Assembly: GCA_012719395.1 (NCBI GenBank)
Contig: JAAYAL010000052.1
Coordinates: 36,234 to 100,233 of the forward strand
Direction: 5' to 3'
Length of the DNA: 64,000 bases
DNA from: Gaiellales bacterium
GTDB taxonomy: Bacteria; Actinomycetota; Thermoleophilia; RBG-16-64-13
A model generated the notes under the pieces. That model had not been told where the DNA came from and searched no databases. It saw only the letters and a program-made list of their open reading frames with translations. Position numbers and translations under genes: made by a program. How positions within the stretch are numbered: the first letter of the stretch is position 1; every line of letters begins with the position of its first letter. Positions 8,246-15,877 of the stretch are shown here, in pieces.

Positions 8246-8643
8246 AGGGCGAACAACAAACGCTATCCTACGGCAGTGGGGCCAGGAGGGTACTCCTTGA
8301 GGCCTGCTATCTGGGAGAGCAGGTGCTCGTTGTCATCACCAACGAGAACGGGCACATCGGCGCCGTGGCCCTGGCCGAGTATGACGTCGAGACGCAGCGC
8401 GTTTCCACCTCCGTGCTCACTCGCATCTCACATAAGGATGATGTCGTGGCCGTCGGCGCAGCCTACCGCTTGGCCAAGGCAGGCAAGTGCGCCGTGTGCG
8501 TGATCGCCGGCATCCACATCGACCACGCCACGCTGGACGACATAGAGGTGACGCAGCAGAACGCGGCGCTGGTTGTGGACATGCTCGTAGAAAGGGGGTT
8601 TCTTGGCGGCCCGCGAGAGGCTGGCGGTCAGCAACTTCGATGA
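8242..8643 (+). CDS. LpdD-like prenylated-flavin accessory / decarboxylase D-subunit protein
   Basis: 133 residues, starting at GTG 8242 that shares GTGA with the ubiX stop. The ending GIHIDHATLDDIEVTQQN, preceded by ISHKDDVVAVGAAYRLAKA, matches my recollection of the small LpdD-like (prenylated-flavin chaperone, proteasome-assembly-chaperone-like) proteins encoded beside gallate and other hydroxyarylic acid decarboxylases. The likely role is delivery or retention of prFMN in the UbiD apoenzyme. No membrane segment or Cys motif. Family assignment is from remembered motif similarity, not from a search. The next gene overlaps its end by 41 bases. Confidence 0.7.
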   Translation: MKGEQQTLSYGSGARRVLLEACYLGEQVLVVITNENGHIGAVALAEYDVETQRVSTSVLTRISHKDDVVAVGAAYRLAKAGKCAVCVIAGIHIDHATLDDIEVTQQNAALVVDMLVERGFLGGPREAGGQQLR

Positions 8644-9328
8644 TGGAAGTGGGGCAAAGAACGCCGTGACGGAAGCGCTCGAGGTGGGGTGCAGCGACGG
8701 TCTGCCGCCTGACCTATCGGCCGCCTACCTGGACATCTACCGGGCGGTCAGACCCATGCTCGCCACAAGGAACAACGACGTTCATACTCGGGTCAGCTGC
8801 CAGTTCGCCGTGGAGATCCTGCGACGAGAGGAAGGCGACCCTCGGATCGTCATACCCGCCATCCTCCTGCACGATGTGGGGTGGCATGTCGTTGGGGAAG
8901 GACGGCTGAAGGGCGCCTACGGTCCGAAAGCCGACAATGACGAGTTCGTGCGGCTGCATGAGGCGGAGGGCGCCACGATCGCGAGACGCGTGCTCAGCGC
9001 ACAAACCTACCCCGAGGGATTGACCGACGAGATCTGCCGGATCATCTCCCGACACGATTCGGGAACGGCGTGCGCCTCGCCGGAGGAGGCAATCGTCAAG
9101 GATGCGGACAAGTGCTACCGTGCCACCCTCTTCGCCTTCATGTACTTCCCTGCCGAAGTCGACACGAGCCTGCAGGGATGGTACGAGTGGCTGGTCGACG
9201 GATATCGCCACTGGATGTTCAGGGCCTGGGGACGGAAGCTGGCGGAAGCGTGTCTGGAGTCCACGCGCCGCGAACTGGGACTGGTGGGTGAGGCGGCTGG
9301 GGTGAGGAGCAGGGAAGATGACCTATAA
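8603..9328 (+). CDS. HD-domain protein (predicted metal-dependent phosphohydrolase)
   Basis: 241 residues, starting at TTG 8603 behind AAAGGGGG and overlapping the previous gene. The HD signature is visible: His in DVHTRVS, HD in IPAILLHDVGW, a third His in RIISRHDSG, and Asp in VKDADKCYR. HD proteins hydrolyse phosphomonoesters or nucleotides; the substrate here is unknown. With the Nudix and HAD genes it makes three phosphate-processing enzymes in the same cluster, which fits a pathway running through an aryl phosphate, but that link is inference. Its TAA stop overlaps a TATAAT box serving the next gene. Confidence 0.85.
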   Translation: MAARERLAVSNFDDGSGAKNAVTEALEVGCSDGLPPDLSAAYLDIYRAVRPMLATRNNDVHTRVSCQFAVEILRREEGDPRIVIPAILLHDVGWHVVGEGRLKGAYGPKADNDEFVRLHEAEGATIARRVLSAQTYPEGLTDEICRIISRHDSGTACASPEEAIVKDADKCYRATLFAFMYFPAEVDTSLQGWYEWLVDGYRHWMFRAWGRKLAEACLESTRRELGLVGEAAGVRSREDDL

Positions 9329-9337
9329 TAGGATATG
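9324..9337 (+). promoter_or_regulatory. Leaderless promoter of the araC-type gene
   Basis: A consensus -10 box TATAAT (9324-9329) is followed by seven bases and then the GTG start codon, with no Shine-Dalgarno sequence before that GTG. This geometry predicts transcription starting at or next to the first base of the start codon. No convincing -35 box is visible. Confidence 0.6.
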
Positions 9338-10386
9338 TGCTACTCCGCGATGAGCCGCCAACCTGTCTCATGTCCCGGCTGAGTTGCCGCATACCAGTGG
9401 CAGAGTGGGATCGCCACATGGTCTTCTCCTCTTCAGACCATGACGTGGTCGAGCAAGAGACTGCGCGTGTTCTGAGCCCGCACCGGCTGTTCATCATGAC
9501 CCCACATCATCGGCTCGATGCCCGTTTGGACCGTCTGCCGCTGGGGCAGGTTGAACTTGTTCGGCTCCAGTACCAAGCGGACGTGAAGGTGAAGCCGGGC
9601 GTGCTGGGCAGCCTCTACCTGGTGACACTGCCGCTGTCCGGGCGTGCTGTGCAGCAGATCGGGTCTGAGACCGTCGAGGTGAACCCGGAACGGGGATCAG
9701 TCGCCAGCGCCACTCGCGAGTTCAAGTTCAAGGCCGATGTCGAGTACACTCAGATGATATTTCGCATCGACCGGGAGGCCCTTGAACGCCGCTGCGCTGA
9801 GGTGCTGGGCCATCCCCTCAACCAGCCGATCGATTTCGAACCCGGGGTTGACCTGCGCAGTGCCGCCGGTGAACAGTGGTTGCACATGGCGGGTTTTGTC
9901 ATCGGGAGTGAGGCCTTCGTAGAGAACCTGCAGATACACAGCAGGATGGCGCAGCACCTGGAGGGGCTCGTCATCGACCTGCTGCTCACCACTCAACCGC
10001 ACACGTACTCCGACGAACTGGAGCGCGGGCCCTCCTGCAGCTCACCCTACTACGTGCGGCGCGCCGAGGAGTATATGCGGACGTACCCCGGGGAGAACAT
10101 CTCACTCCGGAGCCTCGCGCGAGTGGTGGGAGTGAGCGAGCGCTCGCTGTTGGCTGGTTTTCGCAAGCACCGGGGCGTGAGTCCCATGGCCATGCTGCGG
10201 GACATCCGTTTGACGGGTGTGCATGAGGCGTTGGCCCAGGCGGAGAGTCGGGAAGACACGGTCACGGACATAGCGTTTTCGTGGGGTTTCACCCATCTCG
10301 GCTGCTTCTCGGCCGCATACCGGCGCAAGTACGGCAGAAGGCCCTCGGAGACCCTGGCGGAAGCCAAGCGCATGCGCGGGCACTGA
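9337..10386 (+). CDS. AraC-family transcriptional regulator
   Basis: 349 residues. The C-terminal ~110 residues hold two helix-turn-helix units typical of AraC (ENISLRSLARVVGVSERSL; then DIAFSWGFTHLGCFSAAYRR and RRPSE). The N-terminal part looks like the cupin-like ligand domain of regulators of aromatic or aliphatic catabolism. Likely controls the upstream carboxylation operon in response to a substrate or intermediate; that is inferred from position. It has its own leaderless promoter, so it can be expressed apart from the operon. Convergent with the LOG gene, separated by a palindrome. Confidence 0.9.
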   Translation: MLLRDEPPTCLMSRLSCRIPVAEWDRHMVFSSSDHDVVEQETARVLSPHRLFIMTPHHRLDARLDRLPLGQVELVRLQYQADVKVKPGVLGSLYLVTLPLSGRAVQQIGSETVEVNPERGSVASATREFKFKADVEYTQMIFRIDREALERRCAEVLGHPLNQPIDFEPGVDLRSAAGEQWLHMAGFVIGSEAFVENLQIHSRMAQHLEGLVIDLLLTTQPHTYSDELERGPSCSSPYYVRRAEEYMRTYPGENISLRSLARVVGVSERSLLAGFRKHRGVSPMAMLRDIRLTGVHEALAQAESREDTVTDIAFSWGFTHLGCFSAAYRRKYGRRPSETLAEAKRMRGH

Positions 10387-10465
10387 TCTGCCGGCGACCG
10401 GTGCCACGGTGTGCCGAGTTGTCTCCACATCGCGGATGCCGAACCGCCGGTGGGGGTCTGGAGGA

Positions 10466-10479
10466 GCCGAGCGCTCGGC
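10466..10479. terminator. Palindrome between convergent genes
   Basis: GCCGAGCGCTCGGC is a perfect 14-bp palindrome midway between the ends of the convergent araC and LOG genes. It may act as a bidirectional terminator; there is no strong T-run, so efficiency is uncertain. Confidence 0.4.
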
Positions 10480-10495
10480 GTCTCCTGTATTCGAT

Positions 10496-11149
10496 CTAGA
10501 CGATCACGAATCTCTCGATGTGCTTGACGGCTTGCTCGGGATCGTCAATCACCTGAATCATGTCAAGGTCCTTCTGCGCGATCATGCCCTCGGCCAGCAT
10601 CGTCTTCTTCAGCCAGGTGAGCAGGCCCCGCCAGTAGTCGCTTCCCATGAGGATGACGGGAAATCCCTTGATGCGTCTGGTCTGAATCAGGGTGAGTGCC
10701 TCGAAGAGCTCATCCATGGTCCCGAACCCACCCGGCATGACCACATAGGCCACGGAGCTCTTCACGAACATGACTTTCCGGATGAAGAAGTAGTGGTAGT
10801 TGATGGATATGTTGGCGTAAGGGTTGGGCTTCTGTTCGCAGGGAAGCTGGATGTTCATCCCCACGGAAACGCCCCCGGCGTCGGCCGCGCCGCGGTTGGC
10901 CGCTTCCATGATGCCGGGACCGCCGCCGGTGATGACGTTGAACCCCGCCTGCACCAGTCTGTCGGCCAATTGGCGGGCCATCTCGTAGTAGGGGTCTTCC
11001 GGCTTGACGCGGGCCGATCCGAAGACGCTCACCGCTCGCTCCACGCGCGAGAGTGTGTCAATGGAGTCCACGAACTCGGCCATGATCCGGAAGATGCGCC
11101 ATGACTCCGCGGGTTTGAGGCTGTCAAGGAGGTACTGTTTGTCATCCAC
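10496..11149 (-). CDS. LOG-family protein (TIGR00730-type nucleotide phosphoribohydrolase)
   Basis: 217 residues. Releases a base from a nucleoside 5'-monophosphate; homologues act on cytokinin ribotides or AMP, and some bacterial members bind nucleotides without a known pathway. Both signature motifs are present: GGGPGIMEAANRGA and PGGFGTMDELFEAL. GTG start at 11149 has AGGAGAG eight bases upstream on the minus strand. The longer open frame reaching beyond this start is not needed and lacks family similarity. It is divergent from the MFS gene; the 11150-11332 gap shows no clear element apart from weak AT-rich patches. Confidence 0.92.
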   Translation of the reverse strand: MDDKQYLLDSLKPAESWRIFRIMAEFVDSIDTLSRVERAVSVFGSARVKPEDPYYEMARQLADRLVQAGFNVITGGGPGIMEAANRGAADAGGVSVGMNIQLPCEQKPNPYANISINYHYFFIRKVMFVKSSVAYVVMPGGFGTMDELFEALTLIQTRRIKGFPVILMGSDYWRGLLTWLKKTMLAEGMIAQKDLDMIQVIDDPEQAVKHIERFVIV

Positions 11150-11386
11150 GGGGGCATCTCTCCTGAAGTCGCCGGTGGTGTCCAGCTGCACGTGGGCGAA
11201 CAATAGCAAGGTCGCAGGCATTGCGACCACGAGATGGTGTGGCCCGCCGTGATCGCGTCCCGAGCAGCGAAGGCGGGTGTGTGAAAACATTGCCCTATCC
11301 GTTGCCCCCTTGTCGAACGCGGAGGGACCATCCTGTTCCAGGGTCTGTATCAGCTGCGCGCCCGTTACCCGGACCAGTTCTGGCTG

Positions 11387-12553
11387 GTGTTCGTCGGCAA
11401 TCTGGTCAGCACCATCGGTGTGAGCATGATCTGGCCCTTCATGATGATCTATGCCAGCGAGCGCCTTCATCTGCCGCTGGCCGCCGTGGCGGGCCTGATG
11501 ACCGTCAACTCGGCCTTCGCCCTCGCGGGCACCTTCCTGGCCGGCACCCTGACCGACCGTGTGGGGCGCCGGGGCGTTATGATCGTGGGCCTCGCGCTGC
11601 ACGGTGCGGTGTACGTCTTCCTCAGCTTCGCCCAGGCGCTGTGGATGTTCGCCCTGCTCATGGCGCTGAGCGGCCTGGTGTCTCCTGTTTACCGTGTGGG
11701 CGTGGATGCCATGGTTGCCGACCTCATCCCCCCGCTGAAGCGCGTGGACGCCTACGCCGTGCTGCGTATGGGCAACAACGCGGGTGTGGCCATCGGCCCC
11801 AGTATCGGCGGATTCCTGGCCACCCAGTCCTACAGCACCATCTTCTACTGCGCCGCCGCCGGCCTTGCCCTCTACAGCCTGCTCACCCTCCTCTTCCTCA
11901 AGGAGACCATTCCCGCCAGGCCCGAGGCCGGGGGTGGGGCCGAGGGGCGGCTGGGCGGTTACGCGCGCGTCTTCCGCGACCGAACCTTCGTCGCCCTCTG
12001 CACCGGCTTCACCATCGTCACCATCGGCGCCTCGCTGGTGTTCGTGCTGTTGGGGCTCTACGGCAAGACCCAGTTCTCCCTCCCCGAGAGCCGCTTCGGC
12101 CTCATCATGGCCACCAACGCCGCCATGGTGGTTGTCTTCCAGGTCATGGTGACCCGCGTGTCCCGGCGCTTCCGGCCCTACCGCGTGCTGGCGCTGGGGG
12201 CCCTGCTGTACGCGCTGGGTGTGGGAAGCGTGGCCTTGGGGGGCAGCTTCCCGGCCTTCCTGGCCAGCATGGTGGTCCTGACCTGCGGCGAGCTGCTGCT
12301 GGTGCCCACCACCTCCTCGCTGGTGGCCGATATGGCGCCGCCGGACATGCGCGGCCGCTACATGAGCATCTACGGCCTGTCCTGGGGTATCGCCTCCGGG
12401 ATCGGGCCGGTGTTCGGCGGCTTGCTGAGCGACGCCATCGCGCCTCGCGCCATCTGGGTCGGCGGCTTTGTGGTCTGTCTGGTGGGGGTGGGGGTGTTCT
12501 CCTACCTGGCGCTGCGGGGCGGCAGGGCGTCGAGGGCTTCGGCGGCGGAGTGA
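11387..12553 (+). CDS. MFS transporter
   Basis: Twelve-helix major facilitator, 388 residues from GTG 11387. The loop 2-3 motif GTLTDRVGRRG is intact, and the protein has two six-helix halves. The annotated GTG lies inside TM1; the frame stays open upstream to a GGAGGG site at 11321-11326 with CTG at 11333 seven bases later, and no ATG, GTG or TTG between. The true start may therefore be the rare CTG 11333, adding an N-terminus reading LFQGLYQLRARYPDQFW. Drug or metabolite efflux is the usual role; the substrate cannot be told. No operon partner; it converges with the YaiI-like gene 35 bases away. Confidence 0.9.
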   Translation: MFVGNLVSTIGVSMIWPFMMIYASERLHLPLAAVAGLMTVNSAFALAGTFLAGTLTDRVGRRGVMIVGLALHGAVYVFLSFAQALWMFALLMALSGLVSPVYRVGVDAMVADLIPPLKRVDAYAVLRMGNNAGVAIGPSIGGFLATQSYSTIFYCAAAGLALYSLLTLLFLKETIPARPEAGGGAEGRLGGYARVFRDRTFVALCTGFTIVTIGASLVFVLLGLYGKTQFSLPESRFGLIMATNAAMVVVFQVMVTRVSRRFRPYRVLALGALLYALGVGSVALGGSFPAFLASMVVLTCGELLLVPTTSSLVADMAPPDMRGRYMSIYGLSWGIASGIGPVFGGLLSDAIAPRAIWVGGFVVCLVGVGVFSYLALRGGRASRASAAE

Positions 12554-12588
12554 GCGACCAAGACGGCGTCACACCCCGGGCGTGGGCA

Positions 12589-13041
12589 TCACACCCTCTC
12601 GGACAGAAGCTGCTCAAGAGCCGAGCGGAAGTGTTCACGATCTTCCTCGCCGAACGGCGGGGGGCCCTGAGTGCGCCCACCGGCCCGGCGGTGCCTCTTC
12701 TCCGCATGGCGCAGGGCCATTTCGGCGTCTATGGTGGCCGGCTGGTAGTGGTGTCCCCGCGGGCTCACGGCACGAGCGCCTCGTCCCAGCACCATGGCTG
12801 CCAGCCCGATGTCGGCCGTGATCACGATGTCCTGGGCGGTCAGGAGCGGGACGATGGTGAAGTCGGCTGCATCGGGCCCGGAGGCCACGGAAAGGACTTC
12901 GATACCCGAGCGCCCGGCGAAACGGGCCAGGTTCTGGGACTGGTTACCGACCAGCACGATACGAAGGTGCCGGGCTCGGGCCGCCGCGATTGCCTCGCGG
13001 ATGACGGGACAGGCGTCGGCGTCGACAAAGAGGGAGGTCAT
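12589..13041 (-). CDS. YaiI/YqxD (UPF0178, DUF188) family protein
   Basis: 150 residues. A small PIN-like-fold protein of unknown function. Family features are the opening MTSLFVDADACPV, the VLVGNQSQ segment, and DIVITADIGLAAMVLGRGA followed by SPRGHHYQPATID. The start at 13041 gives the normal family N-terminus. Transcribed alone on the minus strand, convergent with the MFS gene and divergent from the alpha/beta hydrolase. Confidence 0.93.
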   Translation of the reverse strand: MTSLFVDADACPVIREAIAAARARHLRIVLVGNQSQNLARFAGRSGIEVLSVASGPDAADFTIVPLLTAQDIVITADIGLAAMVLGRGARAVSPRGHHYQPATIDAEMALRHAEKRHRRAGGRTQGPPPFGEEDREHFRSALEQLLSERV

Positions 13042-13123
13042 GAGCCCATTATGGCCGATGACAGGCAGCAGCGGGGGCGAACGCCCCGATGTGCTCCACG
13101 TACCCGGACCTGCCGTGGCTGGG

Positions 13124-13137
13124 TATGATGGACCTCG
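13124..13137 (+). promoter_or_regulatory. Leaderless promoter of alpha/beta hydrolase gene
   Basis: TATGAT (13124-13129) is followed by seven bases and GTG 13137, the same geometry as at the araC gene (9324). No Shine-Dalgarno site precedes the candidate starts here. Confidence 0.5.
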
Positions 13138-13967
13138 TGGACGGGCCGCACACAGGAACGCTGCTGGTACCGGGGGCCACGCTTCACTATCGCGTGGCGG
13201 GCTCCGGGCCACCCTTGCTGCTCATTCCCGGCGCCGATGGTGATGCCGACACGCTGCAGGGCGTGCAGGCCGGGTTGGCGGAGCGCTACATGGTGATCAC
13301 GCATGACCGGCGCGGACTGTCGCGCAGCCCGCGCCACGATCCGACGGCGCCCGTCAGCATCCTGGCTCACGGAGAGGACGCCGCTCGACTGCTGGCGGCG
13401 CTGGCCGGCGAACCGGCGGTGGTGTTCGGCACGAGCTTGGGCGGCCTCATCGCCCTCGAGATCGCCGCCCATCACGCCGATCACGCGCGGGCGGTGCTGG
13501 CCCATGAGCCTCCGGATCCTCACCTGCTGCCCCCCGACGAGTGTGCCCTCAACATCCGCCGGCAACTGGGGATGGCGGAGGTCTACCGTCGGGAGGGCGT
13601 GGCGGCGGCCATGAAACAATTCGCCGCCATGGTGCGGGCCCAGGAGGCGGCGTGGGAGCCGGACGCGCCTCGGCCGGGCTTTTCATCCGCACGGCGCGCC
13701 AACCTCGAGTTCTTCATGGCCAACGACTTCGCCGCCGTCCTGCGCCACCATGTCGATGTGGAGGCCCTCTCGGCCTCGCCGGTCACCGTTGTGCCGCTGG
13801 CGGGCCGCGATTCGGGCGACGTGTGGACCTACCGGGCCGTCCACCACCTCGCCGCCGAACTGGGCACGGAGCCCATAGCGATGCCGGGCGGCCATAACGG
13901 TCCCGTGAACCAACCCCGGGCCTTCGCGGCGGCGTTGGGCGACATCCTTGCCGGCCTCGGCGTGTGA
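13137..13967 (+). CDS. Alpha/beta hydrolase
   Basis: 276 residues from GTG 13137; upstream in-frame ATGs at 13125 and 13128 overlap the predicted -10 box and are less likely. Nucleophile elbow GTSLGG, oxyanion-side PGADGDADT and a C-terminal His in MPGGHNGP make a Ser-hydrolase. Substrate unknown. It is the first gene of a translationally coupled run (GTGA overlaps) with the thiolase-like and DUF35 genes, so it may hydrolyse an ester or thioester in the same pathway. Confidence 0.88.
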   Translation: MDGPHTGTLLVPGATLHYRVAGSGPPLLLIPGADGDADTLQGVQAGLAERYMVITHDRRGLSRSPRHDPTAPVSILAHGEDAARLLAALAGEPAVVFGTSLGGLIALEIAAHHADHARAVLAHEPPDPHLLPPDECALNIRRQLGMAEVYRREGVAAAMKQFAAMVRAQEAAWEPDAPRPGFSSARRANLEFFMANDFAAVLRHHVDVEALSASPVTVVPLAGRDSGDVWTYRAVHHLAAELGTEPIAMPGGHNGPVNQPRAFAAALGDILAGLGV

Positions 13968-15163
13968 AAGGCACCTGTGTGACGACGGACCGCACGCTTC
14001 GCGGCAGGACGGCCGTGGTCGGCATCGGCCAGACCCGCTACTACAAGCGTGGGGCCTCACCTGACCCGGAATTCAAGATGGTGCTGGAGGCCATCCTGCT
14101 GGCCTGCCGGGACGCCGGGATCGGTGTCGAGGAAATCGACGGCTTCACTTCGTTCTCCAACGACCGCAACGACCCGCCTCGCATCGCGGCGGCGCTGGGG
14201 CTGCCGGAGCTCCGTCATAGCACCATGGTCTGGGGCGGGGGTGGCGGCGGTGGTTCAGGCGCGGTGGCCAACGCCGCCGCCGCCGTGGCCGCGGGGCTGG
14301 CCGAAACGGTGGTGGTATTCCGCGGGCTGGCGCAGGGCCAGTTCCGCCGCTACGGCCAGGGTGTGCGGACGGGGAGGGCGGCGGGGGCGGAGGCGTTCAC
14401 CGCCCCCTACGGGGTGCTGTCGCCGGCGCAGGGCTTCGCCATGCGGGTGCGCCGCTTCATGTGGCAACACGACATCACGCAGAATGCCTTGCGGGCCGTT
14501 GCGCTCACCAGCTACGCGCACGCGCAACGCAACCCACGCGCGGTCATGTACGGGCGTCCCCTGACCGCCGTGGCTTACGATGCCTCGCGGTGGATCGTGG
14601 AGCCCTTCCACCTCTACGACTGCTGCCTGGAGAACGACGGGGCGGCGGCGGTGATCGTGACGTCGGCGGAGCGGGCACGGCGTACGCGACAGAAGCCGGC
14701 CTACATTCTGGCGGCGCTGCAGGGGTCGGGCTACCGGCAGGCGGCCACCGCGCACAACGCGCCCGACTATGCCACCTCCAACTTCAAGGCCTTGGCGCCC
14801 CGGCTGTACGCCGCGGCCGGCGTGGGACCCGCAGACGTCGACGTGCTGCAGTGCTACGAGAACTTCACCGGCGGCGTGATGATGTCCATCGTGGAGCACG
14901 GGTTCTGCAGGCCGGACGAGGTGAACGAGTTCTTCACGCCGGAGAACTTCTCCTTCGAGGGAGGGAATCTGCCGCTCAACACCAGCGGCGGCAACCTGGC
15001 CGAGTGCTACATGCACGGGCTGGGGCTGATCATCGAGGCGGTGCGGCAGGTCCGGGGCACCAGCTGCTGCCAGGTGCCGGGGGCGAAGGTCTCCATGGTG
15101 GTCTCCGGCCCCATGGTGCAGCCGGTGTCAAGCTCCATCTACTGCGCGGAGCCCACGCCGTGA
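13964..15163 (+). CDS. Thiolase-fold protein, probable Ltp2-type aldolase
   Basis: 399 residues, GTG overlapping the previous stop (GTG 13979 also possible). It aligns with the SCP-x/lipid-transfer thiolase group: AVVGIGQTRYYKRG at the start, LQCYENFTGGVM, and GGNLAECYMHGLGLI near the end. The Cys nucleophile region of real thiolases is replaced by a glycine run (WGGGGGGGSGAV), so Claisen condensation or thiolysis is unlikely. Ltp2 enzymes of steroid side-chain breakdown also lack that Cys and cleave beta-hydroxyacyl-CoA by retro-aldol chemistry using conserved Tyr, with a DUF35 partner. The next gene encodes exactly such a partner. A retro-aldolase is therefore my preferred call; the substrate is unknown. 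Confidence 0.8.
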   Translation: MKGTCVTTDRTLRGRTAVVGIGQTRYYKRGASPDPEFKMVLEAILLACRDAGIGVEEIDGFTSFSNDRNDPPRIAAALGLPELRHSTMVWGGGGGGGSGAVANAAAAVAAGLAETVVVFRGLAQGQFRRYGQGVRTGRAAGAEAFTAPYGVLSPAQGFAMRVRRFMWQHDITQNALRAVALTSYAHAQRNPRAVMYGRPLTAVAYDASRWIVEPFHLYDCCLENDGAAAVIVTSAERARRTRQKPAYILAALQGSGYRQAATAHNAPDYATSNFKALAPRLYAAAGVGPADVDVLQCYENFTGGVMMSIVEHGFCRPDEVNEFFTPENFSFEGGNLPLNTSGGNLAECYMHGLGLIIEAVRQVRGTSCCQVPGAKVSMVVSGPMVQPVSSSIYCAEPTP

Positions 15164-15666
15164 GGCAGCACCGTGACGACGTCAACCGCAGCGACCAGGA
15201 TTGTCCAAGCGAGCACAGCGGCCGCCGGTACTACCTGCCGGCGGGATTGCCGGCGCCGGCTGCGGACGGGCCGGCGGCTGAGTTCTGGGCGGCCGCCCGC
15301 CGGCACGAGCTGGTGGTGCAGCGCTGCCCCAGGTGCCGCACCTGGCAGTGGGGGCCGGAGCACATCTGTCACCACTGCCACTCGTTTGATCTCACCTACG
15401 AGCGGGTGTCGCCCCGGGGCACGGTCTACAGCTGGGAACGCAGCTGGTATTCGGTGCACCCGGCGCTGCAGCAGGCCGTGCCCTATCTCACCGTGTTGGT
15501 GGAGCTGCCGCAGGCCGGCGGCGTGCGCATGGTGGGCAACCTGCTGGGCGACCCCCTGCAGATGGTGGGCATCGGGGCGGAGGTGGAGGCGGTGTTCGAA
15601 GACCACCACGATGCCGACCCGCCATTCACCCTGGTGCAGTGGCGGATGCTGGATCAGCCGCTCTGA
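15160..15666 (+). CDS. DUF35 OB-fold/zinc-ribbon partner protein
   Basis: 168 residues. GTG 15160 shares GTGA with the thiolase-like stop. A rubredoxin-like zinc ribbon CPRC...CHHC (about residues 55-75) precedes an OB-fold with GTVYSWERSWYSVHPAL and VGNLLGDP, the DUF35 layout. These proteins form complexes with thiolase-fold enzymes (for example the ChsH2 DUF35 domain with Ltp2) and are needed for activity. A binary complex with the upstream protein is expected. Confidence 0.88.
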   Translation: MRQHRDDVNRSDQDCPSEHSGRRYYLPAGLPAPAADGPAAEFWAAARRHELVVQRCPRCRTWQWGPEHICHHCHSFDLTYERVSPRGTVYSWERSWYSVHPALQQAVPYLTVLVELPQAGGVRMVGNLLGDPLQMVGIGAEVEAVFEDHHDADPPFTLVQWRMLDQPL

Positions 15667-15736
15667 AGTGGTCCCCCTGGAGCGGTCCCTCGATCCGTAT
15701 GTGCGGGAAGGGACCTGCAGCACGCCCACGCTTCTC

Positions 15737-15766
15737 TTGACCTCCCTAACCAACCGGTTGGATAAT
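15737..15766 (+). promoter_or_regulatory. Promoter with embedded palindromic operator upstream of tetR-type gene
   Basis: TTGACC (15737-15742), an 18-base spacer and GATAAT (15761-15766) form a good sigma-70-type promoter. The spacer contains the perfect 12-bp palindrome CCAACCGGTTGG (15750-15761), a typical TetR-family operator. Binding would block RNA polymerase, so the TetR gene 112 bases downstream and the coupled molybdenum-enzyme genes are probably autoregulated from here. A second weak -10, TAGGCT at 15862-15867, lies 10 bases before the TetR ATG. Confidence 0.65.
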
Positions 15767-15877
15767 GGGCAAGATCATCATGGCCGGTCTCCCCGGAGCC
15801 GTCCATGTCCCTTTGGCCGGAGGCAGAGGAGGCAGGAGCATGGTCCATATCAGGCGCTTGATAGGCTCCCGGGCGGC

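Noticed and set aside
1256..9328. Nudix, HAD and HD genes as a nucleotide-based phage-defence set
   Set aside because: They are interleaved with synthase, UbiD and UbiX genes, have no effector or sensor partner, and fit better as accessories of an aryl-phosphate pathway.
11221..13128. Very long plus-strand frame over the MFS and YaiI genes
   Set aside because: Low-complexity Arg/Gly/Pro translation typical of an out-of-frame GC-rich shadow; the MFS frame has all expected helices.
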